Origin: Agelaius tricolor
Lineage: Eukaryota > Chordata > Aves > Passeriformes > Icteridae
DNA length: 64,000 bases
Assembly (NCBI GenBank): GCA_023055355.1
Contig: JALJCS010000009.1
Span: 45,166,501-45,230,500, forward strand
Reading direction: 5' to 3'
In this document: in pieces, positions 27,501 to 38,764 of the stretch
Numbering within the stretch: position 1 is the stretch's first letter
Layout of the letters: every line of letters begins with the position of its first letter
Position numbers and translations under genes: made by a program
The notes under the pieces: model-generated
Told to the model about the DNA's origin: nothing
Seen by the model: only the letters and a program-made list of their open reading frames with translations
Database searches by the model: none

Positions 27501-30500
27501 ACAGAACGGTATCTTTTGAATCTTCTCAAAAAACCTTTCTTTGTGCCATTTTCTATTGCTTTTTGTTCCTCTGCTGCTGCCTCCGTTTTGACCTTTCTGT
27601 ATTACTTGGACAGGTGGTGTCTGAACCAGAAGCAGGTTTGTGGTCCAAGTTTTTAATCATTACACTTTGGAAAGAGAGGTTAGAGACTCTTATGAGCAAG
27701 ACACGTTCAAATTCTGCATTGCTGCTCACACAAAGAGAGATTACATGAGGGATTACAGTCAGCAACAAAAAAAAAAAGCAATTTAATGGAGCATATTTAA
27801 GTACACGGCTTTCAAGGTCTTTTGCAACTGCCTCTAAAAACAGAACAAGACAATTACAAACAATCACATCTTCAAAAGGCCCTCACAGCATCTCTGTATG
27901 GTGTGAGAAGTCTGCTTCCTCCACCCTTGTCCTTCATAACAATCCCTCAGAACTCACAAATTAAAAGCCCATCCCCTTCTTCCTTTATTAATCCACCCCA
28001 CCCATGTTATGCACGCAGCAGATTGTGAATGTGTTGTGACAGATAAAAAAAAATAAGCTACAGGAAACATACAAGGAATAGAGCACAAACACACAAGTTT
28101 GGATGAGACTGACCACAGGCAGAGTTCTTCAAACTGAAAGTAATTGCTGTGATATTTTAGGTTCCTTTTATGAGCAGAAGGCAGAGACTGCCTGTTGCTG
28201 TTTGGGAAGGGGAAAATTAATGGGCACTCCCTTAAGGAAATGGGGACAGCTGACTAAAGCTGAACTTCAGTTCAGCACCACCACAGCACTTGTGGATGCT
28301 GACACGTGGATTTACTTCTCCCAGGGCTTTGAATCAAATCTTTTCCAATGCAGCAGCTCCAGCATTTATGTTTCATGCAGCCCACATGGAACCAGGCAGG
28401 TGAGTCCTCCAGCCTTTTGCCATCTCCTCTCTCTTGGGGACAGATGACTCCCCGAGTAGCCAAACCCACCCTGCTACCACATAAGGCTGGCATTGTTTGC
28501 TTTTAACTGGTCCTCTCAGATTAACTCAGGAACCATTTAATGTGAGACTTGTAATGGCAAGAGAATAAGCAATGCCCAACCTCAGAGATGTCTTTTAGGT
28601 TTACTTTATTTCAGCATTCTGGGATGTAATGACAGCCCTTGCCGATCCTTTCTTTCTGAACAAACCTAACATCTCTCTCTGGGAAATACACCTCATGTGG
28701 TTCTGTGTCATGACTTCTTTCCAATTTTACTTTGTGCCAACAGTTACACGTGCAGTGCTGTACCTTCCAGAAAGATATTTCAATGGAGAAACATTGAAAC
28801 AAGGATTTCATCACCTAGTACTTTAAAATCCATTTGTGCAAGAGCCTCCCTGAAGAATGTAAATGAGTGGAAATCCACAAGTCTAATAATACCATCAAAT
28901 ATAGATGTGCAAGACCTCAATGAGGTTTCAGCACATTACAGGAATTCTCACACCATATCCACAAACCAGTAGTAGTAATGAAATTTTTATGACAAAACTG
29001 CAAAGAGCCATAGGTTGCTTAGTATTGGTTAATTCTTTGTCCCAGTTTCCGAGTGGTAATTAAAAAGGTGACTGCAAAAAAATTCAGACTTTGAAATTAA
29101 AATTTTTATTTATATATATATGTATATATCCACCAGCTACCCTGCTTGCCATACAGACCCTTATGATTACTGTAGCTGGCCTCCTGCATAATCTAGATTA
29201 GGAAATTTCACCAAGGGAGACCTGCATCAAGCCTTTAACACATGACAGGAAGTTATGAGCTTTGGTTGAAAAACAACAAACTATGGAAAAATTACCACTT
29301 TTGTAAATAAGACCTTTCCACGTAAACTACTACTAAATTCACTACTTATGAGGCTTAACTATTCAAGTCTCATCTCTCAATCAATCTACATCTATGTGGG
29401 ACAGATTATAAAGGTCTCAGATTCAAACAACCTCTTGAAGCCACAGGTCTATAACATCAAGCACTTAAATCTGATTTCCCTTCCAGTTACATTCCTTGAG
29501 GCAGAGTCATTCCTCAAACTTTAACATTGTCATTTCTAAACTAAATGCCACTGAGCTACTTCACTTTAGTCTGTGAGGGAGTTTTTCCAGACATCACATT
29601 GTTCTGGACATCTTTTCAGAGCCCTTTTCAGTATGCCAGCATCTTTTTCATAATAAATCATGGACACCAAAACTGGACTTGGTCCTGCAGTAACCAAAGC
29701 ATGCACAGAACACATGTGGTTTGTTGTTTATACACCCGACAATCCTATTTTCTTCTCTGAGCCACCACTTTGGCAGCTCGTCTTTAACTGGCTGCCAACC
29801 GTGGCAACTTTGTTTGTTTCCAATGTCATCTACATGGTGATTTCCATACTTTTCACTCAAATCATCTGCAAACTTCACGTGCTACAGTTTTTTCCTCTTT
29901 TAAATTATCTGTGAAGATATTAAATGGATTCAAAAATACATCCTTTTCATTTTCATCAAACAGATCAAGTACAAAATGATTTATTACATCTGGATTTTTT
30001 TACAATCCTCTCTATGTTGAGCTTTAGCCTGCTGTTATTGCACTTGCAAATATTTTAAGTGGAGCATCAGCGCAAAGTCTTAAGCATCTAAGGATGGTAT
30101 TTCAGCAGTTTGTCAAGGAAGCTGTAATCTCATAAACAAAACTGAGCTTGACAATTCCCATCTTTCAGTGATGTTACAATCAATCCCATGTTTATTAACT
30201 TCTCAGGTCGCCTGGGAGACTTAGTAAATCAATTTTTCTATCCTTCTTTTTTAATGCAACTAAATAAAATAGACTTTAAAGGGAAACACCTTCCTCTAGG
30301 CATTATCATCACACTTGTGAAGCCATTTGTGGGCTGTGCAGCTGGAAGAACTATCAGAACCTAATCTAAAAAGTCAATTTTTTAAGTGTCAAGCTCCCAG
30401 CACGTATCTTGAGGAATATGAGCAAGGGTACAGTAACCATTTGTTAAATTACCTGAAAGGAAAATATTCCTGTAAAGCTCAGTGGCAACAAGATAAGAGG

Positions 30501-33500
30501 AGATCAACTGGATGAAAAAAATTGGCTTGTGCATCAAGTGACAGCTAAAATATATTAGTATTTAACAGAAAATAAAAATGTTAGCATTTTAGAAGAAAAA
30601 TACCCCAACGAATTAAATGGATTTAAACCTCTTTCCTCTGTTTCTCTCACCTCAAAACCACAATGCTGCCCTTTTCTGAAAAGCTTCGAAATGAGAAATT
30701 TCCAGTGAAGTTCTCAGCAAGATTCCCAGGCTAACACACATCTTGAGAAACCAAATAGCAGCAGCAGTGACAAAATCTGCCTCTAGTCTCTGGCAAGGCT
30801 GTTGGGGCTTGTATTAAGAGAGAGGGAGAATTTTGCACAGAAATTTGAATGTGAAGTTTCTGGCTGCTGCTTCTGTGCTTAAGCTTAGGCCACACACATA
30901 AGGGAGATCAACTGAAGACATTAAGACAAATGGTAATTATAAAAACAAGTTATTGAGTTTGAAATTAGGGGGTCAAAGGAAAGCAAAGCTGCTGTTTCAT
31001 TAAAAAAAAACATAGAAGGGAAACAGAGGAAAAGGAAAAGAAAGCAGAGAAAGATAAGAAAGAAGGAAAAGGAGCCAGGAGGAGAAAGCAGGAACTTAGG
31101 CAGAACTGTTAAAATTGCTGATTAATGTAAGTGTTGAAATAGACAAAATGTATTTTATTCAATTAAACTACCCTAATTTCGAAACTAGTTTGATTACAGA
31201 GAGCAATAAGCAATTTAGATTGTTTTAACTGAAACAATTTTTCCTCTCGAACCTGTTTCTGCTGCTGATTTACATACTGTTCTTTGCTTGTGCAGCAAAG
31301 CTGGGTCAGCTTCACATTCTGCAATAGCAGTGCTGCATTGCATGGTTTATATCAGCTACACAAAGTATGTTAGTACTAAATGAAGACTAAAACAAGCAAC
31401 CAGAACTATAATGGAAAATAAATACGTCAGAAAAGTCACAGATAGGCCATGTTTTACAGTGAAAGTTTACATGAAAAAAATTCAAGAACCAAATCATGAT
31501 GTTACACTGAACATGTACCTTTAAGTTTAAAGGCTAGAACTAAGAGAAATAACTATGATGACCCTTGCTAAATAACTTAATCTGTTTTACATGTGAGGGA
31601 ACTACACAGCCCTGCAAAGGCAGGAGAAAGAAATAGAAATGTTTCTGAGCAGAGCTTACTCCAGTGTTGGGCAGTGCGATTATACCAGATTACATCAAGG
31701 TTTTCCTTCTGGCATCTGTCAGGCATAGTAACCAACACTGCTCTGGAGTCTGCCCCCTGTTTGCCAGTCTGATTGGTTAGACAGTTTACAGCATTTTTAT
31801 GACACACACACTTGGTACAACATCAGAAACAGATTTACAAACCATTTATTAAGGTTAAATGTATTGAATTAATGGGGAATAGAACTGTTTGCAAAGGGCA
31901 TGGTTGTGGTGTGGGGGATTGCAAGTGGTACTTACAAAATGGCATAAAAATAGGAGATATTAAAAAAAAAAGTAATCCAGGGTAGCTTTAAAGCAGCAGC
32001 AACTGTTGTTCTGATAAACAGAGCATACCAGAATTTCAAAAAGATTCATTAAGGACAATCACCCCAGAAAAAACAAGCAAGAGAGACTGGTGTCACAAGT
32101 AAAGTGCAGCAAGCTCTTCTAGTCAGGCTGGAGGAGAAAACTTTTGGTAGAGGTATAGAGGGCTGCTATTTCAAGAAAATACTCCCCAGAAACTCAAGAA
32201 TGTACTCTCCAGAACTCCCATCTTTGATCACAAAACATATACCAGGAAGCATCCCAAAGCCACCAATGTTCACTCTTTTATTTTGAAGGCATACATGTTT
32301 CATTCCTACCAAAATAAGTTCTACGCCAAATTTTCAGCCTGTAACTGATGATTAAAATAAAAGTATGTCATCACTGCAATTCTTCCTGCCTTTTCTGTCC
32401 ATGTGCTCACAAGAAATAACTTCTTCCTACATTTTTTACCAACACAACACTGTAGGTGACGTGCAGATCCCCAAGGTGTTTACACACTTAGGTCTCAAGA
32501 CCTCCTTAAGTAGAAGGAAAAATATTTTATCAACTTAAGAAGTAGTGGAACATTCAGAAAAACAACATTCTATTTCAAAATAAGGCAAGTAATGAAATCA
32601 CAATAACAACACTATTGGAGACCATGTCTTGTGTCAAGAAACTGACATGGGAAAGTGAAATGAGTCAGGAAGGCAACATTTCCGACCTTAAGTCTTCAAA
32701 AGTGATACTGCAAAGCCAGTTAGAACAGATAAACATTATACTAAAAATGAAAATTAATATACCAGAAGAACTGAGAACCCTGCCTGAGCAACCCAGGGCT
32801 GTGCTACTGTCTGCAAGTATAATAGCATATACTAACTGAACTGTATAAAATCCAAAAGCCCCTCAGAAATTAAAAGCAGTAGCTGGGTTTCCACCCTTTC
32901 AAGAACTTACAAAAATTAGAAATACAATCCCCACAGCAACACATATCAGAATCTTAATTTTTTTCCACCTGGGAGCCTTTTGTTCACTAGAGGAGAAGTC
33001 CAAGGAATTTTGATCTTTGCAAAATTCTTCCTTAAAACCACAGACTTGTAGCTGTTTTGGAAATATTTCTGCATTAACTCTGGCCCTTATGCCAATAACT
33101 GGAAAAGGAGAGAATGCTGTTAACATTTAAAATAGTGGAAAAGCCGTTGCTTTGTTTCTTCCAAGGAGCTCTTCTATTATAATTAAAGCTCGAGTAACAT
33201 TTCCTTCAGGAAATGTCTCTCACACACATGGCCAGCTGCTGGCCCTGCTCCTCCTGGTCTCAGTCCCATGAGACATCCAAGTACGTGTTCTGATCAAGCA
33301 GGCAGTCCCACTAGAGTGCACAGAACTATTTACCTGCTTAATTATAGGCAACCCCTCTGGTACCCTGCTGAACTGGGGCCTTTCATACTATTTTGAATTA
33401 TCCTGCAATGGAAGCCATAATAGAAAAATCTAGGAAGCAAAAAGGAAGAAAAAAACCCCAAATTAACAAATGTACAGAAAATTTTCATAATGCACCTTAC

Positions 33501-36500
33501 TTAGGCAAGTCTAATTTGAATTCTTCTATATGGTTGGAGTAATGCCCTTGCTGGTTCCACAAACCACCATCCCTCATGTAAACTCATAAATAAGCTAAAT
33601 TTTAACAACAACACGAAGAATCCTGCTCTGGCTTTTGAAAGTAAAAGGTTCTTTATTAGAAAGCAGAGACTGATGTTTCCAGCAGACAATGGATTTCTTC
33701 AAAGATGCCAATGGCATGTGAATCAAACCCAGCCAGGAGGCAGCAATTTCAGAGGAACTAGGTTTGAAATTTATTACTCCCTTTTCCATCAATTTCCAGC
33801 AGTCCCTCAAATGCAGTTTGCACAACTACAAAAATACATGTTCTTTGTAAACAGGAACAATGACTGGCAGTCCCAAAGGAAGAAAAAGACTCACTAATCT
33901 CTCCTCAGGCAGAATAAACCAAGTTCTTCATCTCTGAAAGCTCTCAGTAAGATAGTAATGGATGAATAGAACAACAACCTCAGCCCCCCCAAAAAAATCC
34001 CAGCAAACAAATTAGCCCCCCAAAATCCTAAACCACATAAAAGGTTGCTCCTCCCTGTTTGGTGTCTCTGGTATACTTCAGCAGTGCAGACAAAATATCC
34101 TGACAAATCAAACTTGCACTGGTAGTTCTGTGACCAGCCAACAGTGCTTGGAGAGAAAAAGAGAGATCTGAAACGAACCTGCTAAACACTACAATATCTA
34201 ATAAAATGCACCCATAGTTCAAAGGACATTTTGATGGTACCTCAGTAAAAAGTGTCACACCCCTCTGAAAGGTCTCATTTATTCGCAAAAGAACAATTGC
34301 TCGGCCAAAGAAGCCACATATTTCTGAAAGAATCCATAGTGTAGACTTACAGTGTAAAAGCTGTTGTCTTCTTCCAGATGGACTAAAAATACATGCATTA
34401 GTAAAAAAAATTAAAAATTATAAGACTCCTATTAGAATAGTGAAAATGCAATTGGGTTTTGTCACTCAGGGGATTTGGATTGCTCCAGGATAAACACTGT
34501 GGTAACCAATAACCAAATGTGTATTATTGAAAATAGCAAATAGTCCAGGATAATGACTGCCTTTGGTGGAAGTCAATGATAAAAACTTGGGATGAAGAGC
34601 ACTGAAGCCATTCAAAGCAGCCCCGACCCTGAAGAAGACACTTAAGCAGCAGGCAAGCACTGGGTGGGAGATGCTTTCCATTTGGCTACATTTTATGTAA
34701 AAGCCAAGTGAACTCCTAAGGCATGTACAGTGCTTTTTGCTGCCACAAAACTTACAACTAACCTGCACAGCTTATTTTTTCCACAAGCAAGCAAGCCAGC
34801 CTCCAGCGAGTCTCATGTTCATCAGAGCTACAAATTGCTGCAAGGGCAAGTTATTAACATAAGCTTTTTGTCAAATGAGGTTCTCAGAAGAGTCCAAGAC
34901 GCTGATTAACAAACTATGTAACTCCCCCCCGATCCCCTTCCTTCTATTTTAAACGAGGGTCACGGTAGGTTTGGGTTTTGGTTCTTGTGGTTTTTACAGG
35001 TAAATCCGAGCAGGGTCTGGAGCAAGAAGGGAGCTCTGCCCATGGGGGAAGGAAAGCTGGCAGCTTCCAGCCACCCACTGCTGCCTAATTTGCGGGAGCA
35101 GACAGAGAATGACTTTTGGATGGACAGAGGCTCATTTCTGCATGCTTTTATAACTCAGGAAACCATCACATTCTGCAGAGGCATCAAATGTGATGCATGT
35201 CTCCAGAGGCCAGTGCGGGCACACAGGGTGTATGTGATGATATACTGCTCTCCCTCTACTCAGGTCTTCTACTTTTTTGAAACCCATCAGTAAGTAAAAT
35301 ACCTCCACAGAAAAGTTTTATATACATATATCAAACTTGGTCTGGCTCCAACATATATCCTACCGATAACCTGAAGGGGATTCCATGCCGCTGCATACAT
35401 TTCTCCTAGCCTTTTACAAAAGCTGCATTCCCCAGCTCGCCCACACACTCCACACCTTCACAACAAGCACCCAGGGCAGCCCTGGTGCCCCCTCCCCGCA
35501 CTCCGGCTTTGTTCCATTCTGCTGCCCGGCCGAGCTCGCTGAATAAACGCGAGGAGCGAACCTGCGGCACTCATCCCAGCCCGGCGCTGGCTAATGTATG
35601 CAATTACGCTAATCTGCGAACAAGGCTGCCACTGGAAACCAAATACGAGAACGTCAGCATTCCTGACGAACGTGCCACGCTGCAGCCCGGCACAACAAGG
35701 AAAAGCTCCTTAACATACCAAATGGGCCTTGGGATGGCGAGGGCTCTCGCTTGCCTGCGCTCCGGGAAGGAGTCACGGCCACCGCCCCGCAGCGAACCTC
35801 GTGAGGAACTCAACAACGAGGCCGAGGGGCCAGAGCCTTTGCATGTCTGCGCGGGCTACCCCAGCTTCCGAATACAGAAAAGGCTCCTGGCTGCAGGAAA
35901 TGAAACTGCGATTGGGATAGAGATTAGACTTGCAGCCCCAAGTTAAGTGGAGTAGGTCTGCCATGAGTGCTACCTAGGGATCGGCCATGTAGTGCACAAA
36001 CCACTCAAGTGGCATCGCTCTCTTCCTCACCGAGGTGACCGCTAGGCTTTTCTGTTTATCCCAAACCACAGCTGGAGGGAGCTGGCAAGGCGTCATCCGA
36101 TGAAACCTGTCCCACTGCCTCTCTAGATCCAAACCTTCGCCTTCTCCCATATCTTAACCACCCCCACCAGACAAAACAGCCAGGCTATTCCAGCAATTGT
36201 AAAGATGGCCTTGATTCAGCAGCCTGGCTCCCGATTTCTTTTTTCCATGAATTAAAAAAGCAACGTTTTCTGCTCCTAAGAGACCAGTGGATTCTTGGTG
36301 GTGTACTGGCATGTCAAATGCTTACAGTGAAACAAACCCCGCAAAGTTAAAAATCCTCATGGTGCATTTTTACAAGACTGTTGAAGATGGTCAGTGTGAA
36401 AGGGCAACAGGCTCTTCTATTTACCATGATTGTTGAGAATATGCATCTCAATCCTACAGCTTTTCACTGAAAGAACTACTGGGATAGCCACTGTCTATCT

Positions 36501-37596
36501 GATTAAACAGCATTTACTGTCTGTCAGCTTAAACACAAACCTATGCCCTATATCAAGAATGACTCAGATTAAAACCAACATGTTAAAAGCAAAGAATACT
36601 ACACCTGAGGAAGTAAGGCCTAGGCAGTTAACACCTTTTCACCACAAAAATATGCTCGTTAACTTGGGCCAACAATGAGGCTGCCTGAGAAACGGAAGAA
36701 AACTTATCTGTGCTTCTTTCCTAGTTACAGACAGAAATCAGCCACCAGAATGAAAAAAAAAAAAAAGAAAAAAAAAAAAAAAGGAAGAGGAACAAGTACA
36801 CAAGAAGTTTCCAAACCTTTTCATCTTGTAAAGTCTCCCTGCGCTAAAAAAAATATTAATATTGAAGTTTCCATAAACCACAAATTTTGCATTGAGACTT
36901 AAACACATCAGTAATATTTATGTTGCATTAACGCCTCATTTACACCAGTCCAAAAGAAAACTTCCAGCGTGAAAACTGAAAAGGAAAACCAAACAAACAA
37001 AGCCCTCAAAGCCCTGCCCTGCTTTCAGTCCCGAGGAAGGGGCTGCGACCCGGGCCACAGGACGCTGACGGCGGCGGAGCCGTGGGGTGCGCGATTCCCA
37101 GCAGGTTCCACCGGGGCTCTGCCGAGCCTGGCGGGGCCGGGGGTGCTCGATGCACCTCCCGGGGAGCCCCGGAGTCCCCCTGCCCCAGCGCCCAGCAGCA
37201 GCCGTGCCCGCACGGCAGCGCTGCCCCAGCACAGCCCGCCCTTGCCGGCCGTGGCAGCCGCTGTCAGCCGCGCTCCCGGCCCGCTCCGCAGCTCCCCCGG
37301 ACCCGCCGCCGCCCCGCCGCCGTCCTAGGAGCCGCCCGCGGGACGCGCGGGCTCCCCACGGGGAACGCTCGCTTCCTCCCGCTGCCCCGCCATCCAGCAG
37401 TGTCGCAACACGGCCCGGGGCCCCCCTCAGCCCCGCGCCCCCCGGTGTCCCCCGGCCGCGCAGGTGGCACCGCGCCGCCCCCGAGCCCCGCGTACCTGTT
37501 CGCCGCCCCCTCGCCGGGTGGGCTCCTGGAGAAGAAGCGAGAGAAAGTGCTGTGCCAGGAGGGGCCGGCCCGCCGCCGGCTGCCCCCGCCGGACAT
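1..37596 (-). CDS. CRYBG3: CRYBG3 (vlAKAP), 5' part of coding region, spliced, partial
   Basis: Four minus-strand coding exons join in phase: 37596-37496, 23876-23798, 12057-11630 and about 586-1. Together they give about 398 N-terminal residues of a large hydrophilic protein. The gene is known as a very large A-kinase anchoring protein with C-terminal beta/gamma-crystallin repeats and a lectin-like end; those domains would be encoded to the left of this window. Identification rests on position next to ARL6 on the same strand, the exon pattern (CpG-island first exon, two modest exons, then a large open exon) and the character of the predicted protein, including REGFFHFLGSLFNIATRSS in exon 3 and TYATYRGSARIRQLLRNQSE in exon 4. 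No domain with a known fold is visible, so function is taken from the family. Introns are about 13.6, 11.7 and 11.0 kb if exons are used as drawn. Confidence 0.82.
587..11629 (-). other. CRYBG3: CRYBG3 intron 3
   Basis: About 11 kb of AT-rich intron. Apart from the TTTC repeat near 9188 and a modest GC-rich patch at 5560-5815, I see nothing I can name. Open frames such as 5466-6023 plus lack domains and ATG starts and are not called. Confidence 0.7.
9188..9245. repeat. TTTC-rich simple repeat
   Basis: Imperfect (TTTC)n stretch interrupted by TTTCTTTGGAAAGAAA, which is an inverted repeat occurring once fully and once partly. It lies in CRYBG3 intron 3. Confidence 0.7.
11630..12057 (-). CDS. 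CRYBG3: CRYBG3 coding exon 3
   Basis: A 428-base exon, open throughout, from an acceptor TTTATCTTAG before 12057 to a donor GTAAGT at 11629. It encodes 142 residues starting ACQNEEKNHSTEELSKSEIQ. The sequence is charged and low in hydrophobics except for one short segment, REGFFHFLGSLFNIATRSS, which looks like a conserved amphipathic or docking patch. It starts on a codon boundary and ends with two bases of a codon, so exon 4 must supply one base. The length, composition and position fit the N-terminal region of CRYBG3. I cannot say whether the hydrophobic patch is the PKA-RII binding helix of this AKAP family. Confidence 0.85.
15935..15988 (+). mobile_element. Short CR1 tail remnant
   Basis: GGCTGGACTGGATGACACTC followed by GGGGTCCCTTCAGCCTGAAT and TATCCTATG matches only the last 50 or so bases of a CR1 element in plus orientation. 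Confidence 0.6.
19490..19532. repeat. Short imperfect tandem duplication
   Basis: AAACTATAGTCTGAATAA is followed by AAACTATAGTCAGAATAA after two to three bases. It is in CRYBG3 intron 2. Confidence 0.8.
20165..20345 (+). mobile_element. Old CR1 LINE tail fragment
   Basis: CCCTGGAGGTCTTTGAGAAC followed by a TATCAGGTATGACATAGATA segment and CCTTGGGGCACAGGAGCAGA resemble an older CR1 subfamily 3' end in plus orientation. It ends with a degraded CCCCTGAGTTTTCTGTG. It lies in CRYBG3 intron 2. Confidence 0.65.
21584..21640 (-). mobile_element. Short CR1 tail remnant, reverse orientation
   Basis: TCATAGAATCATTTAGGCTG then GAAAAGACTCTTAAGATTAT is the reverse complement of a CR1 3' terminus, the part ending AATGATTCTATGA on the minus strand. 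Only the terminus remains. Confidence 0.65.
23798..23876 (-). CDS. CRYBG3: CRYBG3 coding exon 2
   Basis: A 79-base exon with a good acceptor (T-rich tract then TTTTTCAG before 23876) and a strong donor GTAAGA after 23798. It takes one base from the split serine codon and then encodes 26 codons, SENKGSTAINSKSSQKESTT then LPALLK, ending exactly on a codon boundary. That matches the phase-0 start of exon 3. The product is polar, serine/threonine/lysine-rich and probably disordered. Small size and lack of a recognisable motif make the exon call depend on splice sites and phase, all of which agree. Confidence 0.75.
29560..30230 (-). mobile_element. Possible ancient CR1/L3-type LINE remnant
   Basis: Segments such as GACACCAAAACTGGACTTGG, ATCATCTGCAAACTTCACGT, GAAGATATTAAATGGATTCA and TTTGTCAAGGAAGCTGTAAT occur in the order seen in the antisense of CR1/L3 LINE bodies. 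It is heavily degraded with no open frame. The assignment is from memory of consensus wording and may be wrong. Confidence 0.35.
32911..33098 (-). other. Exon-like segment with a membrane-spanning open frame
   Basis: A strong acceptor (CATTCTCTCCTTTTCCAG) precedes 33098 and a strong donor GTAAGT follows 32911. The 188 bases between are open in one frame and encode 62 codons ending in KAPRWKKIKILICVAVGIVF then LIF, a basic flank plus a hydrophobic span. The phase does not fit between CRYBG3 exons 1 and 2: read after exon 1 it reaches a stop after eight codons. It could be a poison exon, an alternative N-terminal exon joining exon 3 (phase 0), part of an unrecognised gene, or chance. I do not recognise the protein. 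Confidence 0.3.
35470..35840. promoter_or_regulatory. Secondary GC/CpG-rich patch in CRYBG3 intron 1
   Basis: A second, weaker CpG-rich segment about 1.7 kb into intron 1, downstream of the CRYBG3 start. It holds CpG-rich blocks around a homeodomain-like core with ATTACGCTAAT near 35604. It could be an intronic enhancer or an alternative promoter. A plus-strand open frame of 153 codons spans 35485-35946, but it lacks a recognisable domain. Confidence 0.4.
36752..36784. repeat. A-rich tract in CRYBG3 intron 1
   Basis: Two runs of about 14 A residues separated by a single G. No other structure was seen around it. Confidence 0.85.
37496..37596 (-). CDS. CRYBG3: CRYBG3 coding exon 1 (start codon)
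   Basis: The exon encodes 33 residues beginning MSGGGSRRRAGPSWHSTFSR and ending with a split codon AG before the donor GTACGC at 37495. The segment FSRFFSRSPP is basic and serine-rich. The ATG at 37594-37596 has G at -3, and no other in-frame ATG was seen upstream; the open frame to 37659 only starts at a GTG. The exon lies in the middle of a CpG island, as expected for a first exon. Its phase (two bases of a codon left over) fits exon 2 at 23876, giving AG plus T for serine. The 5' UTR end and transcription start are not visible. Confidence 0.78.
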
Positions 37597-37601
37597 CCCC
37601 G

Positions 37602-37626
37602 GGACCGGACCGGACCGGACCGGACG
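37602..37626. repeat. (GGACC)n tandem repeat in the CpG island
   Basis: Four to five GGACC units immediately upstream of the CRYBG3 start codon, in what should be its 5' UTR. Confidence 0.85.
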
Positions 37627-38764
37627 GGACGGTAGACGCCGCCAGCAGCCGCCCGGCACCGAGTCCCCGCGGCGGCGGCGGCAGGCGGGAGGCGGCGAGC
37701 GCGTCCCTCCGCCCCGGGGAGGAGCCGCCGCTCCGCGCCCCCGCCCCTGCCCTGCTGCCGGCGGGGCGGGCCGGGAGAGCCGCGCTCGGAGCGGGAGATG
37801 GCTGTAGCAGCGGCAGGAGGAGATGGGGGAGCCCCGTCCGCGTCCCTTCAGGCGGGAGGGCCCAGCCCCTGCCCTGCCGAGCGCCCGGGGCCGCGGAGGG
37901 AAGCGAGGGCCGCAGAGGGGGAAGGCCCGCCGCCCCCGCGCCGGGAGGGTGGCGCGTTGTATTTGGGTTTGTTGCTTCTTTTTTTTTTAAGTTAATGGGT
38001 CATAATTAGTGTGAACAAAGAGAAAAGTTCAGAGGTAAAAAAAGCCGAAACAAAACAACAACAAACCTCTAAAGAAAAAGGTTAGGTAGCTTTGAGAACC
38101 TACAGTCCTGACTGACTGCAAACGCAGCGCCAGCCTGGTGCTTTGTGAGGGGGGCCAGCTTGGAGCTCCTGCACTCGTTTGTCCGTGTAAAGTCAGGAAC
38201 TGGCTCTGCGCTGTCCCGGGCACAGCGCGGCTGCCGCAGCATCTGTGCCTGCTGCCCAGCGCTGTAAACATTGGCATCGAGCGGAGGCACACGGCAGCAG
38301 CGGCTGCGGATTCAGCTCTCCCCTCTCTCTGGTACTGGAGGGTTCATGCTTGCTGACGAAAAGTGGCCTGGAAAAAAGGAGTTCTCCTGTCCTTCAAAAA
38401 GTTTACTTCCTAGAAAGGAGTTTGGTTTAGTTTTTTGTTTGGTTTTGGCCTTTTTAATACCAAACCCTTCATTTTGCTCCTTCCAAGAGTTGTGGCCACC
38501 CTTGACTTAACATCAAACTATACCTACAGATGACCTTGTCATTGCAACAGCACAGTGACAAATACTACCCTCATTTTATAGATCGAGGTGATGCACAAAA
38601 CCTTAATGATTCACGGACTGTGAGTTACTGGTAAAGTAGACCGACCTCGACACAAGGGTTTTAAATTCAGAACCACAGTTTGTCATCTTTGTGAGCATCT
38701 CTGCTGTTCTTGTGACTGCCTCCACCTTACACCTTTCTATCAGCTCCCTTTTGCTTTTTGCCAT

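Larger units (their letters stand above)
23877..37495 (-). other. CRYBG3: CRYBG3 intron 1
   Basis: About 13.6 kb. It contains the possible old LINE at 29560-30230, the exon-like segment at 32911-33098, the secondary CpG patch at 35470-35840 and the left part of the CpG island. Nothing else could be named. Confidence 0.7.
36990..37970 (-). promoter_or_regulatory. CRYBG3: CpG island, likely CRYBG3 promoter
   Basis: About 1 kb of very GC-rich, CpG-dense sequence in otherwise AT-rich DNA. It includes many GC-box-like CCGCCC/GGGCGG runs, for example around 37736-37770, and surrounds the CRYBG3 start codon at 37596. No TATA box is evident. The likely transcription start is to the right of 37596, within the island. 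Open frames seen on both strands here follow from the scarcity of stop codons in GC-rich DNA and are not taken as genes. Confidence 0.8.

Noticed and set aside
29545..29914. Overlapping frames of 71, 76 and 84 codons
   Set aside because: They fall in a probable old LINE remnant, are short and have no conserved motif. They are not supported as genes.
37657..37659. Alternative CRYBG3 start 21 codons upstream of the chosen ATG
   Set aside because: The codon there is GTG, not ATG. The first in-frame ATG is at 37594-37596.
37082..38009. Several long plus-strand open frames (up to 241 codons) in the CpG island
   Set aside because: They overlap in different frames, are rich in Pro, Arg, Ala and Gly, and reflect the lack of stop codons in GC-rich DNA. 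The island is explained by the CRYBG3 promoter and first exon on the other strand.
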